NCBI RefSeq assembly: GCF_004054195.1
Contig: NZ_SBIW01000007.1
Location: forward strand, 484,098-548,097
Origin: Mucilaginibacter gilvus
GTDB lineage: Bacteria > Bacteroidota > Bacteroidia > Sphingobacteriales > Sphingobacteriaceae
Direction of reading: 5' to 3'
Length of the DNA stretch: 64,000 nt
Part shown: positions 34,893-44,421 of the stretch, one piece after another
How the letters are laid out: each line of letters begins with the position of its first letter
How positions within the stretch are numbered: the first letter of the stretch is position 1
The notes under the pieces: generated by a model
The model's database searches: none
What the model was told of the DNA's origin: nothing
The model's input: the letters and a program-made list of their open reading frames with translations, nothing else
Program-made: the position numbers and the translations under genes

Positions 34893-35588
34893 ATGACCAT
34901 GCCCTACACTATCTTCCTTGTTTTTCTTGTAGCCATTCTTATTGCTGTTTACAAACACCGTAAACTTACTTTGGTAGGCACATTGACAGGAGGCCTGGTG
35001 GAGCTAAGTATCTATATAGGGGCAGGGTTGCCTGGTATTTTAATGCTGGCGGCTTTCTTTGTGATGGCAACCATCGCAACCTCCTGGAAAAAGGCTTCGA
35101 AAGGTCAGACCCACCCTGAGATCCGCGATGCCGCACAGGTATTGGCCAACGGCGGCATGGCGGCACTTTGCGGGCTGGTAATGTGGTTGATGCCTGCATG
35201 CGGGTACCTTTTGCTGGTTTTATTAGCTGCTGCATTATCATCCGCCACAGCGGATACGCTCTCATCAGAATTAGGCACGGTTTACGGGCGGCGATTTTAT
35301 AATATCATCAGTTTTAAACCCGATGAGAGGGGCAGGGACGGGGTAATTAGTTTGGAAGGTACGCTTGTCGGCATAGCCGGATCAATGGTAATCGCGCTTA
35401 TCTACGCGTTGTTTTCTGGCTGGAGCAAGGAGTTTTGGTTCATAGTAATTTCGGGCACGGCAGGCAATATCCTCGATTCGGTTTTAGGTGCAACGCTGGA
35501 GCGTGGGGGTTACATCAAAAACAACCTGGTTAATTTCCTCAATACCGTTTGTGCCGCGTTAGTGGCTTACCTGCTGCTGCTTATTTAA
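34893..35588 (+). CDS. DUF92 family integral membrane protein
   Basis: About 231 aa with six or more membrane helices. SSATADTLSSELGTVYG and GRDGVISLEGTLVGIAGS are the DUF92 signature; plant relatives (VTE6) are phytyl-phosphate kinases. In bacteria the substrate is unknown but may be an isoprenoid phosphate. ATG 34893 (MTMPYT) is preferred to TTG 34845. Its last 8 bp overlap the end of the convergent aspartate kinase gene. Confidence 0.88.
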   Translation: MTMPYTIFLVFLVAILIAVYKHRKLTLVGTLTGGLVELSIYIGAGLPGILMLAAFFVMATIATSWKKASKGQTHPEIRDAAQVLANGGMAALCGLVMWLMPACGYLLLVLLAAALSSATADTLSSELGTVYGRRFYNIISFKPDERGRDGVISLEGTLVGIAGSMVIALIYALFSGWSKEFWFIVISGTAGNILDSVLGATLERGGYIKNNLVNFLNTVCAALVAYLLLLI

Positions 35589-36837
35589 CCACCATTTGGG
35601 CGGTATTTCTGCTGGTTTGTTTCATCAGGATAGTTTTACCGGCGGTTACTTCCGCAAGCGATTCATCATTATAATGCCTTAAGGTTATCAGCGTAAGGTT
35701 ATCATTATATTTTACCTTGAAGAACGCTTTGAGCGATGCGAGCAATTTTTCAAAACGCTCGGGCACAAAATCGATACAAGCAGTAAAACTTAAAGCCGAG
35801 GTTTGCATTACATTCACCTTTACATGATTTTTGGCAAACAACCCGAAGATCTCGCTCAGGTGACTCTCAGAGATAAACGAATAATCTCCCGCGGAAACAG
35901 AAAGCATCACCTGCTTTTGTTTTACAATGATAACTGGCTTGGCGAAGCTGTTTACCGCATTTTCTTTGATGATGGTACCCGGTGCATCAGGATCAGTAAA
36001 GGGCTTTACCAGCAGCGGGATCTTGGCATTTTGGAGCGGTTTAATGGTTTTTGGGTGGATCACACTTGCCCCATAAAAGGTCATTTCTATTGCTTCCTGG
36101 TAGCTTAGCTCATCAAATTTGATGGTATCGGCAAAATATTTAGGGTCGGCGTTTAAGATGCCGGGAACGTCCTTCCAGGTGGTTACCGATTCGGCACCCA
36201 AACAGGAAGCGATAATAGAAGCGGTATAATCAGAGCCTTCCCGGCCAAGGGTGGTGGTGAAATTCTCCGATGTACCACCCAAAAATCCCTGGGTTACAAT
36301 AATACTTTTTTCCAGCAACGCCGGGAAGTCCTTTTGAATGCTTTCGCGGGTTTTAGCCCAATCTACAACGCCTTCGCGGTAGGTATTATCGGTGTGGATA
36401 TAGCCGCGCACATCCAGCCATTTACTGGCAATGCCCTCGTGATTAAACCAGGCGTTTACAATACGGGTTGATACCAATTCACCTATGGAAACTATCTGGT
36501 CGTAAATAAAGTCGTAATCGTCCTGCGGTTCGTCCTCTATCATCCAGTCTATTTCCACAAAAGTGTTGGCTACCTCATCAAACACCGGGTGGCCGGGCTC
36601 AAAAAGTTCTGCTATAATTTGGTAATGATAGGCTTTTAGTTCGTCGAAGATCTCGTGCACGTCGCCATCGCTATTCACATAAGCGTTGGTGAGTTTTTCG
36701 AGCGCATTGGTGGTTTTGCCCATGGCCGATACCACAACCAGCAGCTGGTTACCCGCGTACCCGCTAACTACTTTTCCTAAATTAATTACGCCCTGCGCAT
36801 CCTTAACCGATGCACCTCCGAATTTAAATACCAGCAT
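35581..36837 (-). CDS. lysC: aspartate kinase, monofunctional
   Basis: 418 aa. VFKFGGASVKD at the start binds ATP and aspartate; TLGREGSDYTASIIA and TWKDVPGILNADP complete the kinase domain (1-290). Two regulatory ACT segments follow (KQVMLSVSAGDYSF..., FFKVKYNDNLTLITLRHY). Catalyses the first step to lysine, threonine and methionine. It is not fused to homoserine dehydrogenase. ATG 36837 is used. The start overlaps the 3' end of the DUF3298 lipoprotein gene by 14 bp. Confidence 0.94.
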   Translation of the reverse strand: MLVFKFGGASVKDAQGVINLGKVVSGYAGNQLLVVVSAMGKTTNALEKLTNAYVNSDGDVHEIFDELKAYHYQIIAELFEPGHPVFDEVANTFVEIDWMIEDEPQDDYDFIYDQIVSIGELVSTRIVNAWFNHEGIASKWLDVRGYIHTDNTYREGVVDWAKTRESIQKDFPALLEKSIIVTQGFLGGTSENFTTTLGREGSDYTASIIASCLGAESVTTWKDVPGILNADPKYFADTIKFDELSYQEAIEMTFYGASVIHPKTIKPLQNAKIPLLVKPFTDPDAPGTIIKENAVNSFAKPVIIVKQKQVMLSVSAGDYSFISESHLSEIFGLFAKNHVKVNVMQTSALSFTACIDFVPERFEKLLASLKAFFKVKYNDNLTLITLRHYNDESLAEVTAGKTILMKQTSRNTAQMVVK

Positions 36838-37642
36838 CTTTTTTTGTGTATGGTGCAACAACCGCATTGGGCCGTATTAATGTTTTTATTTGTGCCCAGG
36901 GGATCAGCAGTTCTGTTTGCCCGGCAGCATAAGGTTTTATTTCGTACTCGTTATAAACAAACCTGATCCCTACAGGGGTGAACAGGTAATTCTCGTTCAG
37001 CCAGAATTTATTATCTCTAAAAAAATAGTCGCGGGCAAGGGAGGATGTATCCTTTAATTTTTCATTTTTCCGGAAGATCTCCTCCGCAATTTTTGTCAAT
37101 TTTGGATAAGCACCGGGTAATAATATATCCTTTAAATAGATGCCCCTTTTTGTGTTCGGGTTCCAGTTAATAAATTCCGTAAAATCTGCACCGTGGGCAC
37201 CTCCTTCGTAAACGTAACCCCCATATTCCAGTGCCAACAAGCTGCTATCCTGGTTCACCACTTTTGCATAGGTGTCGATTGTGAAAAACCTGTCCTCCGT
37301 TTTATTATATTTTTTAAAGTCCGCATACTCTTCAAAATACCGGTCCGTCATCATTTTCAGGCTGGTGTCATGGGATATGTTGTCCGAAAAATTAATGTTC
37401 AACAACCCGCGTTTTAAACTATCGTTTAATGCTTCCTGTGCTTTAAACACCGGGTAAGCAATTTTTGCAACGGTGCAGGCGCTATCCGCTTTATTGCCGC
37501 AATCATTGGCGCGCTCGTGAATGCTTTGCATGGTGTAGGCAACGGTATCTTTAAAAATATCCGGCTTATTGTTTTTCGGCCTCCCGAAATTGCAGGAAGT
37601 CAGCGCGAATAAAACCAAACCTAACAGAAATGTTAACCTCAT
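36824..37642 (-). CDS. DUF3298/DUF4163 lipoprotein (RsiV-like)
   Basis: 272 aa. Lipoprotein signal with lipobox LTSC (Cys17). LEYGGYVYEGGAHGADFTEF and GIYLKDILLPGAYPKL, then YEIKPYAAGQTELLIPW, are characteristic of the DUF3298 domain seen in anti-sigma factor RsiV, here without a cytoplasmic part. Sits in the envelope. Overlaps the following aspartate kinase by 14 bp. Confidence 0.9.
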   Translation of the reverse strand: MRLTFLLGLVLFALTSCNFGRPKNNKPDIFKDTVAYTMQSIHERANDCGNKADSACTVAKIAYPVFKAQEALNDSLKRGLLNINFSDNISHDTSLKMMTDRYFEEYADFKKYNKTEDRFFTIDTYAKVVNQDSSLLALEYGGYVYEGGAHGADFTEFINWNPNTKRGIYLKDILLPGAYPKLTKIAEEIFRKNEKLKDTSSLARDYFFRDNKFWLNENYLFTPVGIRFVYNEYEIKPYAAGQTELLIPWAQIKTLIRPNAVVAPYTKKDAGI

Positions 37643-37647
37643 CAGCT

Positions 37648-38166
37648 TTAGAAATTTCCTACCTGTTCCTTTGACAAGGCGGCGTTCAGCCAGCCCGCCT
37701 CAATGTTTGCTTCGTATTTATTGTAGAATTTAATGGCCGGTTCGTTCCAGTCGAGCACTTGCCAAACCATACCACTGTAACCCAGTTCGCGGGTTTCCTG
37801 TATCAGTCTGTCAAACAATAGCTTACCCAAGCCTTTACCGCGGTAAGCTTCGGTTATTACCAGGTCTTCCAGGTAAAGGCGCTGCCCTTTCCAGGTAGAA
37901 TAGCGGATATAGTACAGCGCGAAGCCTACTATCTGGCCTTCGGCTTCAACTACAAACGCTTTCCAAACAGATTTGGCACCAAAACCGGCATCCTCAAATT
38001 CTGCCTGTGTAACGGTAACCGCATCAGGTTCTTTTTCAAATATGGCCAGTTCGATGATCAGCTCCAAAAGCCGCGGACAATCTTCCTTAACGGCAAAGCG
38101 GAGAAAAGGCCCCACAACCCCCTGAAGGGGGAGCTTTTGATTAGTATCTCGGGTAATATTATCCAT
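37648..38166 (-). CDS. GNAT acetyltransferase, diamine-acetyltransferase-like, with repeat-encoded N-terminus
   Basis: 172 aa. From residue 22 (LRFAVKEDCPRLLELI) it is a complete SAT1-type GNAT: EDLVITEAYRGKGLGKLLF binds acetyl-CoA and WNEPAIKFYNKY is the family's C-terminal motif. Polyamine or thialysine substrates are usual. Residues about 5-20 (TRDTNQKLPLQGVVGP) are encoded by an intergenic hairpin repeat (38118-38131) and are not family sequence; no in-frame ATG follows it before the conserved domain, so the repeat is apparently translated. Confidence 0.9.
   Translation of the reverse strand: MDNITRDTNQKLPLQGVVGPFLRFAVKEDCPRLLELIIELAIFEKEPDAVTVTQAEFEDAGFGAKSVWKAFVVEAEGQIVGFALYYIRYSTWKGQRLYLEDLVITEAYRGKGLGKLLFDRLIQETRELGYSGMVWQVLDWNEPAIKFYNKYEANIEAGWLNAALSKEQVGNF
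38118..38131. repeat. G/C hairpin repeat inside the acetyltransferase 5' end
   Basis: CCCCCTGAAGGGGG is a perfect palindrome apart from its two-base centre, of a type widespread between genes in Bacteroidota. It lies within the coding region of the GNAT gene. Confidence 0.75.
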
Positions 38167-38234
38167 CTATTCTGTAAATTCTTTAATTCTATAAATTCGA
38201 GTTCAGACGAAAAATCGTGTTAATCTTTTAATCC

Positions 38235-38930
38235 CTAAATCGTGTCATTTTTCCAGTGCTTCACCACTCGCGTACCAAATATAGTACTGCCCAGCCGTAC
38301 CATGTTGCTGCCTTGTTCTATAGCCAACTTATAATCTGCCGACATGCCCATAGATAGCGTATCAAACGACGTCTCCTTGCGGAAAAAGCTGGTTTTTACC
38401 CCATCGAAAAAGGTGTTTAGTTCGTAATATTCTTCCTTTACCTGCTTTTCGCTATCGGTGTTGGTTGCTATGCCCATCAGTCCGCGAATGCGGATGTTCT
38501 TCAAAGCTGTGTATTCCTCGCTACGGAGCAATTCTATCGCTTCGTCAAAACCCAAACCATATTTGGTGTCTTCATCGGCAATATAGATCTGTAAAAGGCA
38601 ATCGATCACACGCTTGTTCTTTTCGGCGTGTTTGTTAATTTCCTGTAGCAATTTTATGCTGTCTACGGATTGTATCATGCTCACGAAAGGCGCAATATAT
38701 TTCACTTTATTGGTTTGCAGGTGGCCTATCAGGTGCCATTCAATATCTTTTGGTAGTGTTTCTTGTTTTTCTACCAGTTCCTGCACCATATTTTCGCCAA
38801 ATAAGCGTTGTCCTGCATTATAGGCCTCCATCAGCTCTTCGGCGGGTTTGGTTTTAGAAACAGCCAGTAACGTAACCTTTATCCCGTCGGTTTCCTTTTT
38901 TAGGCTTTTGATATTATCTGCAATGCTCAT
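38235..38930 (-). CDS. yggS: YggS/PLPBP pyridoxal-phosphate homeostasis protein
   Basis: 231 aa, TIM-barrel PLP carrier related to alanine racemase. LLAVSKTKP holds the PLP lysine, followed by FGENMVQEL, EWHLIGHLQTNK and LSMGMSADYKLAIEQGSNMVRLGS. Balances PLP and amino-acid pools; no catalytic activity known. Divergent from the DUF4296 lipoprotein. Confidence 0.95.
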   Translation of the reverse strand: MSIADNIKSLKKETDGIKVTLLAVSKTKPAEELMEAYNAGQRLFGENMVQELVEKQETLPKDIEWHLIGHLQTNKVKYIAPFVSMIQSVDSIKLLQEINKHAEKNKRVIDCLLQIYIADEDTKYGLGFDEAIELLRSEEYTALKNIRIRGLMGIATNTDSEKQVKEEYYELNTFFDGVKTSFFRKETSFDTLSMGMSADYKLAIEQGSNMVRLGSTIFGTRVVKHWKNDTI

Positions 38931-38973
38931 TTATCCGTAAATTTGTCTTTTATAAACGCCGCTAAATTACAGA

Positions 38974-39366
38974 ATGCATAAATATATCGTCTTGTTTTTT
39001 TCAGTATTAGTATTTTTAACCGCGTGTGGCGGCGATAATGCACCTGAAGGAATAATTGAACAACCGCAAATGGTGGGCCTGCTTACCGAGATACACCTTA
39101 CCGATGGCGGCCTGTACAATGTGCCCCAGGTGCCTGATAGTCTTTACAAATACGGCTCGGCGCGATATGTTGCCGTATTTAAACGCTACCATACCACTGA
39201 TAAGCAATTTGCGACCAGCCTTAAATATTACACCACACAACCCCTTAAACTGACAGAGATATATGAAAAGGTATCGCAAAACATCAAGGGGAAAACAGAT
39301 TCGTTAGTTAAAAAAAGTACGCCAAAGAGTACATTAAAAAATAAAGATGCTTTACCCGCTCAATAG
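38974..39366 (+). CDS. DUF4296 lipoprotein
   Basis: 130 aa. Lipoprotein signal with lipobox LTAC, then the DUF4296 core MVGLLTEIHLTDGGLYN, YHTTDKQFATSLKYYTTQP. A Bacteroidota family of unknown function. A -7-like box TAAATTTG lies at 38938-38945. Overlaps mutS2 by 20 bp. Confidence 0.92.
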   Translation: MHKYIVLFFSVLVFLTACGGDNAPEGIIEQPQMVGLLTEIHLTDGGLYNVPQVPDSLYKYGSARYVAVFKRYHTTDKQFATSLKYYTTQPLKLTEIYEKVSQNIKGKTDSLVKKSTPKSTLKNKDALPAQ

Positions 39367-41710
39367 TGCAGATAAGCTTGGTTTCACCGAAATAAAAGAA
39401 CTGATAAAGGCGCATTGCCTGAGTGTTATGGGCCAGCAAATGGTTGATAAGATACAGGTAATGAGTAATTATGACCTAATATATAAGTTCTTGAACCAGG
39501 CCAATGAATTTAAGAACATCCTCCAAAACGACGATGCGCTGCCCATAAACCATTTCTACGATATTAAAACGCTGGCCAATAAGGCGAAGATAGAGGGTGC
39601 TTTCCTGTCGGAAGAGGAGTTTTTCCAGGTGCAGGCATCACTTACTACCGTATTCGCGGTTATCGCTTACTTTAATGAGCGTAAGGATGTGTATCCTAAC
39701 CTCGAGGCGCTTTTTGAGCACCTGCCGATAGAGAAAGCGATTCTTAAAAAGATTGATATGGTGATCGACGCGAAAGGGAAAATTCGCCATAACGCTTCGC
39801 GCGATCTGATGGATATTACCAGCGGCATTGCCAAAGCCGAACAGGAAGCACGCAAAAAAATAGACCAGATATTTAAAGCCGCCAGTGCCAGCAACTGGAC
39901 GGCCGATGGTTCGCTCACCATACGGGATGGCAGACTTTGTATCCCTTTGCTTGCCGAAAATAAGCGCAAGGTGAAGGGTTTTATCCACGATGAATCTGCC
40001 TCCGGGCAAACGGTTTACCTGGAGCCGGAAGAGGTATTCTCCCTTAACAACCGCATCCGCGACCTGGAGTTTGACCGCCGCCGAGAGATCATCAAGATCT
40101 TAACTCATTTAACCGACGAGTTGCGCCCTTACGTGCCTTTGCTGTTATCGTACCACGGGTTGTTAACCAAGCTGGACTTTGTGCGTGCCAAAGCACTTTT
40201 TGCTATAGATATTGAGGCTGAAATGCCAAAGGTGGTTAATGAGGGCCGCTTCACTTTTTATAACGCGCGCCACCCGCTATTGTATCTCAATTTTAAAAAG
40301 GAGAAGAGAACAGTTGTGCCGCTAAATGTATCGATAGACGAAGGGACACGCATCATCGTGGTTTCCGGGCCGAATGCGGGCGGTAAATCAGTCTGCATGA
40401 AAACCGTTGGGTTGTTGCAGATGATGGTGCAGGCCGGCTTGCTGATATCCGCGAGTGCGGATAGCGTAGCCGGTGTATTTAAGCAGCTTTTTGTAGGTAT
40501 AGGTGACGACCAATCCATCGAAAGCGATTTGAGTACTTATAGCGCGCACTTATCCAAAATGAAATACTTTGTGGAAGGTGCCAATGGTAAAACACTGATA
40601 TTGATAGATGAGTTTGGCACTGGTACCGACCCGCAATTTGGCGGCCCGATAGCCGAGGCCGTACTGGAGGCTCTGAACCACAAAAAAGTACGCGGTATGG
40701 TAACCACGCATTACTCTAACCTCAAGATCTTTGCCAGCCATACTGAGGGGATAGAGAATGCGTCGATGTTGTTTAACAATACAGCTATGCAGCCCCTTTA
40801 TATGCTGGAAGTTGGCAAACCGGGCAGCTCCTACGCGTTCGAGATAGCGCAAAAGATAGGCCTGCCGCAAAATGTATTGAACCTGGCACGTAACAAAGTT
40901 AGCGCCGGGCAAAAAAAGGTAGACAGCTTATTGGTTGACCTGGAACGCGAGAAAAAAGAAATTTTTGATACCAAACAGAAGCTGGACAAGCAGCAGCGCC
41001 ATGTAAACCTCTTGCTGAAAGAAAACGAAGAGCTGAAAAGCTTTTTGGATGAGAACCGTAAAGCGCTGTTAAAGGAAGCCAAGCAGGAAGCAAAGGACAT
41101 CATCCTGAACGCAAACAAGCTGGTGGAGAACACCATTGCCGAAATAAAAAGCAGCAACGCCGATAAGGAGGTGACTAAAACCCTGCGCGACAACCTTACA
41201 GCCGAAGTTAAAAAGAACACTGTTAAGGCGGAAGTACCAAAAGCCGCTACCAATACCGATGAAGAAATAAAAATCGGCGATTGGGTGAAACTAATAGACG
41301 GCGACACCACCGGACAGGTGATTGAACTGATAAAGGACAACGTGGTGATAGCGATGGGCGAACTGCGCACCGTAGTGAAGCGCAAGCGTGTGGAAAAAGT
41401 TGCCAAAGCTACCGTGCCGAAGGAAATACGGCGCAGTAATATTGGTCACACAAGCGATATAGCCAGCTTTAGTCCGGAAATAGACGTGCGGGGGATGCGT
41501 ACCGAGGATGCGCTTTTTGCGATAGAGAAATTGTTTGACAGGGCCTTGATGATGGGTTTCGCTACCCTAAAAATATTGCACGGTAAAGGTGACGGGATCC
41601 TAAGAAAAATGATCCGCCAGTACCTGAAAAAGTACGAGCAGGTGGATAGGATGGAAGATGAACACGCCGACAGGGGCGGAGCAGGGATAACCTATGTTTA
41701 TTTTAAATAA
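39347..41710 (+). CDS. mutS2: MutS2 endonuclease/ribosome-rescue protein
   Basis: 787 aa. N-terminal core (1-300), MutS-type ATPase with Walker A GPNAGGKS at about 342 and Walker B LILIDEFGTGTDP at about 416, coiled coil (about 520-600), KOW-like segment (IGDWVKLIDGDTTGQVIEL) and C-terminal Smr nuclease domain (DVRGMRTEDAL, LKILHGKGDGILR). Known MutS2 proteins suppress recombination or split collided ribosomes. Its first 20 bp overlap the DUF4296 gene. Confidence 0.96.
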   Translation: MLYPLNSADKLGFTEIKELIKAHCLSVMGQQMVDKIQVMSNYDLIYKFLNQANEFKNILQNDDALPINHFYDIKTLANKAKIEGAFLSEEEFFQVQASLTTVFAVIAYFNERKDVYPNLEALFEHLPIEKAILKKIDMVIDAKGKIRHNASRDLMDITSGIAKAEQEARKKIDQIFKAASASNWTADGSLTIRDGRLCIPLLAENKRKVKGFIHDESASGQTVYLEPEEVFSLNNRIRDLEFDRRREIIKILTHLTDELRPYVPLLLSYHGLLTKLDFVRAKALFAIDIEAEMPKVVNEGRFTFYNARHPLLYLNFKKEKRTVVPLNVSIDEGTRIIVVSGPNAGGKSVCMKTVGLLQMMVQAGLLISASADSVAGVFKQLFVGIGDDQSIESDLSTYSAHLSKMKYFVEGANGKTLILIDEFGTGTDPQFGGPIAEAVLEALNHKKVRGMVTTHYSNLKIFASHTEGIENASMLFNNTAMQPLYMLEVGKPGSSYAFEIAQKIGLPQNVLNLARNKVSAGQKKVDSLLVDLEREKKEIFDTKQKLDKQQRHVNLLLKENEELKSFLDENRKALLKEAKQEAKDIILNANKLVENTIAEIKSSNADKEVTKTLRDNLTAEVKKNTVKAEVPKAATNTDEEIKIGDWVKLIDGDTTGQVIELIKDNVVIAMGELRTVVKRKRVEKVAKATVPKEIRRSNIGHTSDIASFSPEIDVRGMRTEDALFAIEKLFDRALMMGFATLKILHGKGDGILRKMIRQYLKKYEQVDRMEDEHADRGGAGITYVYFK

Positions 41711-41768
41711 ATTGGCGAATTTCACACACTAAAAGATAACAATACAGATCCTGGGTTCAGGAATTAAA

Positions 41769-42854
41769 ATGATGAAAAGATTAACTGCCTTCCAATTAAT
41801 TGTTTTAATAAGCGCTTGCTTTTCGGTTAGCTGTACCGCGCAAACGGTGGTGTCCTATACCGACCCGAATATCCATTATATGGGGAGAATAGGGATGAAG
41901 GAAGATGCTGCTGAACTAACCTGGACGGCTTCATCCGCTATTATTAATTTCGATGGCACCAGCGCTAAGGCGACCTTACAAGATGATACTGGCTTTGATT
42001 TTATTACCGTGGTAGTTGATGGGACCGTTGTGAACACCATCCAGGTGAAAAACTATAAAAAGGAATATGTGTTGGCCACCGATTTACCAAAAGGCCCGCA
42101 TAAACTGGAACTGTTTAAACGCACCGAATATGAAATGGGGCGGTTATTATTTTATAAATTTACGTTAGATGCCGATGCCAGAGTGTTGCCGCCGCCGATT
42201 TACAAGCATCGCATAGAATTTTACGGCAACTCCATTACCTGCGGGTATGCCATTGAGGATCTGGAAGGGAAAGACCGCGGCTCTTATGAGTTTGAGAACG
42301 GTTACAAAAGCTACGCTAACATAACCGCCCGCCACTTTAACGCCGATTATTTTTGCATTGGTAAAAGCGGCATAGGCGTTACCGTAAGTTGGTTCCCCTA
42401 CGTAATGCCGGATATATATAATCGAACTTACGCGATGGATTCCACCAGGCTTTGGGACTTTAAAAAATATACGCCCGAAGTAGTGGTGGTGAACCTGTTT
42501 CAGAATGATGCCTGGATAATTTTAAAGCCCGATAACGCGAATTTTAAGGCCCGTTTTGGGGATACGCCGCCTACACCGGAGTTTATCATTGCCGCCTATC
42601 AAAAGTTTATCAGCAACATCCGCAGTAATTATCCTGATGCTAAAATTATTTGTGCTTTAGGTGCCATGGATGCCACCAAAAAAGGTTCGCCATGGCCGGG
42701 TTACATCGAAAAAGCGGTGGATAATATGCGCGATAAAGGGATTTACACGCACTTTTTCCCCTACAAAGAAACCGGCGGCCACCCCAGTGAAAGTGAACAC
42801 AAAGTAATGGCCGCCGATCTAATTAAATTTATTGAGAGGAGGATGAAGTGGTAA
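41769..42854 (+). CDS. secreted SGNH esterase, carbohydrate esterase family 2-like
   Basis: 361 aa. Signal peptide or lipoprotein signal (SVSCTAQ), N-terminal jelly-roll (about 25-135) and C-terminal SGNH hydrolase domain with block I FYGNSITCGYA and the catalytic Asp/His region GGHPSESEH. This two-domain layout is that of CE2 acetyl-esterases, which deacetylate xylan or other glycans. Stands alone, 58 bp after mutS2. Confidence 0.9.
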   Translation: MMKRLTAFQLIVLISACFSVSCTAQTVVSYTDPNIHYMGRIGMKEDAAELTWTASSAIINFDGTSAKATLQDDTGFDFITVVVDGTVVNTIQVKNYKKEYVLATDLPKGPHKLELFKRTEYEMGRLLFYKFTLDADARVLPPPIYKHRIEFYGNSITCGYAIEDLEGKDRGSYEFENGYKSYANITARHFNADYFCIGKSGIGVTVSWFPYVMPDIYNRTYAMDSTRLWDFKKYTPEVVVVNLFQNDAWIILKPDNANFKARFGDTPPTPEFIIAAYQKFISNIRSNYPDAKIICALGAMDATKKGSPWPGYIEKAVDNMRDKGIYTHFFPYKETGGHPSESEHKVMAADLIKFIERRMKW

Positions 42855-42958
42855 GGTATAGACGCAAATTATGTGTGGGTCATGGTGAGCCTGCGCTTTC
42901 TCTTATTTCCTCCCGAGGCCGCTAGTTTTAAACGTCAGCATGACGTCGCGTGATTAGT

Positions 42959-43483
42959 TTACTCTCCAACTTTTTGCTGATCAGGCGTTTCGTTCGGCCC
43001 CGGGATGTTTACGTCGTTACCGTCGGCAGTACCTTCCTGGTAAGTTTTGTTCTGCTCGTTTTTGTTGTCGGTAGCATCCGCAACATCTGGGTCTTCGCGC
43101 ACGGGGCCTGTAATTTCTGTATCCGATTGGCCGGTTTTCGCTGCATCGGCTGCCTGCGTATAATTAGGCTGTCCTAATTGGCTTGCTTCTTTAAAGTTTG
43201 AGTTTTCCGGGTGCTCGTCTGATGGTTCGGTACGGGCGAAATACCCGTTGGAATTACCCGCCAGCTGCGTTGGGTTATTTTTGTCGTCGCCGGATGGGGT
43301 GTTGTTATTTTCGCCGAACCGTTGACCGCCAGCCGGCGAACCTTCTAAACCGGGTTCATTACCTTGCTTTTCTTCATCGCCGCTGCCAAACAGCAAGGAG
43401 CGACGCAGGTCTTTCTCTTCGAGATTATCGTCGTCTTTAACTTCGTATGCGTTAGGCTGGTTATTTTGGTTTTCGAGTTCCAT
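42959..43483 (-). CDS. acidic disordered protein
   Basis: 174 aa from ATG 43483, almost without hydrophobic residues: Asp, Glu, Asn, Gln, Gly and Pro make up most of it (EVKDDDNLEEKDLRR, GDDKNNPTQLAGNSN). No domain is recognised and it is predicted to be disordered, as in desiccation- or stress-protective hydrophilins. Codon use and frame integrity suggest a real gene. Divergent from scoA, with a word-repeat element in between. Confidence 0.7.
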   Translation of the reverse strand: MELENQNNQPNAYEVKDDDNLEEKDLRRSLLFGSGDEEKQGNEPGLEGSPAGGQRFGENNNTPSGDDKNNPTQLAGNSNGYFARTEPSDEHPENSNFKEASQLGQPNYTQAADAAKTGQSDTEITGPVREDPDVADATDNKNEQNKTYQEGTADGNDVNIPGPNETPDQQKVGE

Positions 43484-43544
43484 AATGATTATATTTTGGT
43501 TGATGATAATAATAGTAAAACAAGATGTATGCCAAGAGGGGTTT

Positions 43545-43687
43545 ATGGTTCGTAGATGATAGTTCATGGTAAAAGGTGTTTGGTTTATTGTTCAGAGTGA
43601 TTTCTTCATTGCCCTTATCATCCTTAATTAATTTCCCCATGAACTATGAACCATCAACTATGAACCAATAACCACCAACTATGAACT
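43545..43687. repeat. inverted word-repeat element upstream of scoA
   Basis: The left arm (43545-43569) contains ATAGTTCATGG. Its reverse complement CCATGAACTAT starts the right arm at 43637, and AACTATGAAC(CA) is then repeated three times (43642, 43656 and 43678). The intervening ~65 bp are unrelated. The element ends 36 bp before the scoA start. Confidence 0.75.
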
Positions 43688-43695
43688 AAAAAACT

Positions 43696-43703
43696 TAATT
43701 TTG
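43696..43703 (+). promoter_or_regulatory. putative -7 box (TAATTTTG) for scoA
   Basis: TAnnTTTG match 20 nt before the scoA ATG, immediately after the word-repeat element. Confidence 0.4.
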
Positions 43704-43722
43704 CCCCAACCAATTATTTACC

Positions 43723-44421
43723 ATGAACAAAGTTGTTAGCGGTGCCGATGAGGCCATCCGCGATATAGAAGACGGCAGCACGCTGATGCTTGGCGGCTTC
43801 GGCATGTGCGGCCTGCCCGAAAAATGCATTTTAGCTTTAGTGAAAAAAGGTGTAAAAAACCTTACCTGTATTTCCAATAACGCCGGCGTGGACGATTTTG
43901 GCATCGGCTTGCTGCTACACCAACACCAGGTTAAAAAAATGATCTCCTCCTACGTAGGCGAGAACGCGGTGTTCGAGCGCCAGTTGCTTAGCGGCGAATT
44001 GGAAGTAGAGTTGATCCCGCAGGGCACATTAGCCACCCGCTGTATGGCGGCAGGCTATGGAATGCCAGCCATTTTTACCCCCGCAGGCATCGGTACCGAA
44101 GTAGCCATAGGCAAGGAAGTTAGAAATTTTAACGGAAAAGATTACCTGATGGAAATGGCCTTCGATGCCGATTTCGCAATTGTAAAAGCCTGGAAAGGGG
44201 ATAGGATGGGCAATCTTGTTTACCGCTCCACTGCCCGGAATTTTAACCCCGTAATGGCTATGGCAGGTAAAATCACCATCGCCGAGGTAGAAGAACTGGT
44301 AGAACCCGGCGAACTGGATCCGGATAATGTACATACCCCTGGTATCTACGTGCATCGTATTTTCCAGGGAGAGGATTACGAAAAGAGGATTGAACAACGC
44401 ACAGTGAGGAAGAAGGAGTAA
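43723..44421 (+). CDS. scoA: 3-oxoacid CoA-transferase subunit A
   Basis: 232 aa. [19 protein letters not shown] and [21 protein letters not shown] are the SCOT/AtoD-type alpha subunit signatures; [19 protein letters not shown] follows. With subunit B it moves CoA from succinyl-CoA to acetoacetate (ketone or butyrate-type metabolism). The partner gene is separated by a 447-bp insertion containing a broken S23 gene, which is unusual because these genes normally abut. Confidence 0.94.
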   Translation: MNKVVSGADEAIRDIEDGSTLMLGGFGMCGLPEKCILALVKKGVKNLTCISNNAGVDDFGIGLLLHQHQVKKMISSYVGENAVFERQLLSGELEVELIPQGTLATRCMAAGYGMPAIFTPAGIGTEVAIGKEVRNFNGKDYLMEMAFDADFAIVKAWKGDRMGNLVYRSTARNFNPVMAMAGKITIAEVEELVEPGELDPDNVHTPGIYVHRIFQGEDYEKRIEQRTVRKKE

